Below are positions 4,534-5,769 of a stretch of DNA of 5,769 bases, piece after piece (the first letter of the stretch is position 1; each line of letters starts with the position of its first letter). The stretch comes from an uncultured Eubacteriales bacterium (GTDB lineage Bacteria > Bacillota > Clostridia > Christensenellales > CAG-917). The position numbers and the translations under genes are program-made. A model generated the notes under the pieces. It searched no databases. It was not told the origin of the DNA and saw only the letters and a program-made list of their open reading frames with translations. The DNA lies in NCBI GenBank assembly GCA_900551145.1, contig URUQ01000084.1, positions 1-5,769 of the forward strand, in the 5' to 3' direction.

Positions 4534-5715
4534 ATGGATATCGAGACTTTGAGTGACAAACTGCAATACGTCGCACTCTATCTTGCCGTGGCAATCGTTG
4601 CGGCGTTTATCGCCATAGGGCTTCTCGTATGGCATTTCAAAAAAGAGAAGTTTGCCGACTTCAAAAAATACGCCGTCGGTATAGTTACGGGCTTTGCGGT
4701 AACTATGGTTGTCGTGGTTGCTTACGTCAAATTTCAATGCAATATCGACGATATGCAAGCAAAACTTTTCTATCCCATTCTCGCAACGCTCATAACCGTC
4801 GTAGCAGGCGCGATTGCAATGCTCGTAAGCTCGCTTTTCAACGATAAAGCGGTCAAAATTTCCTTTATAGTCACGGCGGTGGCGGTGCTTGGTTGTTTTA
4901 TTGCCACAATGGTGCTTATGGCGCAATACTACGGCGACGTTGCGGAGTATTATCCAAACGCAAATCTCGTCGGTATGATTGTGTCCGCAGTAGTGTTTAT
5001 GGCGATAATGGTCGTGATGTGGTTTGTAGGCGACAAACGCAAGATGAGCGACACTCGCTCTATCGTGTACGGCGCAATTTCGATTGCACTTTCGTTTGCT
5101 CTCTCTTACGCGCGTATATTCAAACTTCCTCAAGGCGGTTCGGTCACGTTCGCAAGCCTTCTTCCGCTTATGATTTACTGCTGTATGTTCGGCACGAGAA
5201 GGGGACTTATCGTATGCACGATTTACGGCGTTTTGCAAGCCTTGCAAGACCCGTATATTATCCACCCGATGCAGTTCTTGCTCGATTATCCGCTCGCTTT
5301 CGGTCTTATCGGCGTAAGCGGCATATTTATGGAAAAGGGCGTTTTCAAGGACAAAAAAGTGGTTGCTTTCTTACTCGGCGGCGTTATTGCGGTTGTGTTG
5401 AGATACGCTTGCCACGTTTGCTCGGGCGTATTTGCTTTTGCCGACTATGCAGACCTTGACAAGTACGGCACGGCAATCGCATACAGCTTGGCGTACAACT
5501 CGTTTGCGTTTGTCGATATGCTCATTGCGCTCGTCGCTGGAAGCGTGATGTTTGCGTCCAAGTCGTTTACGGCACTTATGCAAAAGTCAAGCGACGTAAA
5601 CAAGGCGGCGGAAGTTGTTCCGACTCAAGAAGTCGAGGACGATGACGAACCCGTTGACGAAATTGATCGCCAAATCATCGAGAGCCAAAAATCCAACGAG
5701 GAAAACGAAAATTAA
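4534..5715 (+). CDS. thiT: Thiamine ECF transporter substrate-binding (S) component ThiT with N-terminal membrane extension
   Basis: The protein (393 residues) captures thiamine in the membrane and should work with an ECF energising module encoded elsewhere. Residues about 175-345 are ThiT, with GGSVTFASLLPL (201-212), TIYGVLQAL (229-237), HPMQFLLDYPLAFGLIG (244-260), RYACHVCSG (290-298) and YSLAYN (317-322). Asp251, His294, Tyr317 and Asn322 correspond by motif to the L. lactis thiamine-site residues Glu84, His125, Tyr146 and Asn151. Position 302 is Phe where I expect the Trp of the L. lactis site. Before this domain lie five further hydrophobic segments (about 12-33, 46-65, 79-101, 109-131, 144-166) that I do not recognise; simple ThiT proteins are about 180-200 residues. 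The C-terminus (354-393) is a soluble acidic tail. GGAGG at 4520-4524 serves the ATG, and the gene ends in a double stop, TAATAA. Confidence 0.9.
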   Translation: MDIETLSDKLQYVALYLAVAIVAAFIAIGLLVWHFKKEKFADFKKYAVGIVTGFAVTMVVVVAYVKFQCNIDDMQAKLFYPILATLITVVAGAIAMLVSSLFNDKAVKISFIVTAVAVLGCFIATMVLMAQYYGDVAEYYPNANLVGMIVSAVVFMAIMVVMWFVGDKRKMSDTRSIVYGAISIALSFALSYARIFKLPQGGSVTFASLLPLMIYCCMFGTRRGLIVCTIYGVLQALQDPYIIHPMQFLLDYPLAFGLIGVSGIFMEKGVFKDKKVVAFLLGGVIAVVLRYACHVCSGVFAFADYADLDKYGTAIAYSLAYNSFAFVDMLIALVAGSVMFASKSFTALMQKSSDVNKAAEVVPTQEVEDDDEPVDEIDRQIIESQKSNEENEN

Positions 5716-5734
5716 TAATTAATAATTAATAATT
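5711..5734. repeat. Tandem 7-bp AT repeat at the end of thiT
   Basis: Three perfect copies of ATTAATA plus a partial fourth (ATT) run from 5711 to 5734. The first copy supplies the thiT stop codon (TAA 5713-5715) and a second in-frame TAA. The rest of the window has no comparable simple repeat. Confidence 0.85.
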
Positions 5735-5736
5735 GC

Positions 5737-5768
5737 GGAATATTCCACAACTTGCGCCTACGGCGCAA
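5737..5768. repeat. Pair of palindromes at the right edge, possible start of an intergenic repeat
   Basis: GGAATATTCC (5737-5746) is a perfect palindrome. Six bases later TTGCGCC (5752-5758) and GGCGCAA (5762-5768) form a perfect 7-bp GC-rich stem with a TAC loop. The hairpin could be the stem of a thiT terminator, but the window ends one base after it, so a T tract cannot be seen. Together with the AT tandem repeat just before, it resembles the end of a REP- or MITE-like dispersed element. Which of these it is cannot be decided here. Confidence 0.5.
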
Positions 5769-5769
5769 A

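Overview
This 5.8 kb window looks like ordinary chromosome from a Gram-positive-type anaerobe in the Bacillota, most likely an uncultured member of the Clostridia. The evidence for this placement is moderate GC, strong GGAGG-type ribosome sites, TTGACA/TATAAT promoters with 17-bp spacers, an ECF-type thiamine uptake protein under a TPP riboswitch, and a FolB-FolK fusion. The placement is an inference from gene types and signals; no phylogenetic marker is present.

Layout: (1) 170-2347, plus strand, is a compact folate operon, folE - folP - folB/folK fusion. The first junction is an ATGA overlap and the second has a 1-base gap. Together the proteins convert GTP to 7,8-dihydroneopterin triphosphate, make and pyrophosphorylate the hydroxymethyl-pterin, and join it to p-aminobenzoate to give dihydropteroate. 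The dihydroneopterin-triphosphate phosphatase step, FolC and DHFR are not in the window. (2) 2374-3495, minus strand, is a CaCA-family cation/Ca2+ antiporter convergent with the operon. It has its own promoter (3528-3556). (3) 3620-4249, minus strand, is mscL with an unusually long cytoplasmic linker. It has its own promoter (4277-4305) and a hairpin terminator (3566-3600) separating it from the antiporter. (4) 4362-5715, plus strand, is a thiamine uptake unit. A near-consensus promoter leads directly into a TPP riboswitch aptamer (4397-4464). A hairpin with a U-tract (4497-4533) follows and buries the Shine-Dalgarno sequence, then comes a ThiT gene carrying an extra five-helix N-terminal membrane domain. 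(5) 5711-5769 is a 7-bp AT tandem repeat followed by two palindromes and runs off the window edge. It may be the start of a dispersed intergenic repeat.

I see no phage, transposon, CRISPR, toxin-antitoxin or defence genes, and no RNA gene other than the riboswitch. No wholly new system is evident. The most interesting items are the riboswitch expression platform, which could control both transcription and translation; the ThiT N-terminal extension; the MscL linker; and the edge repeat.
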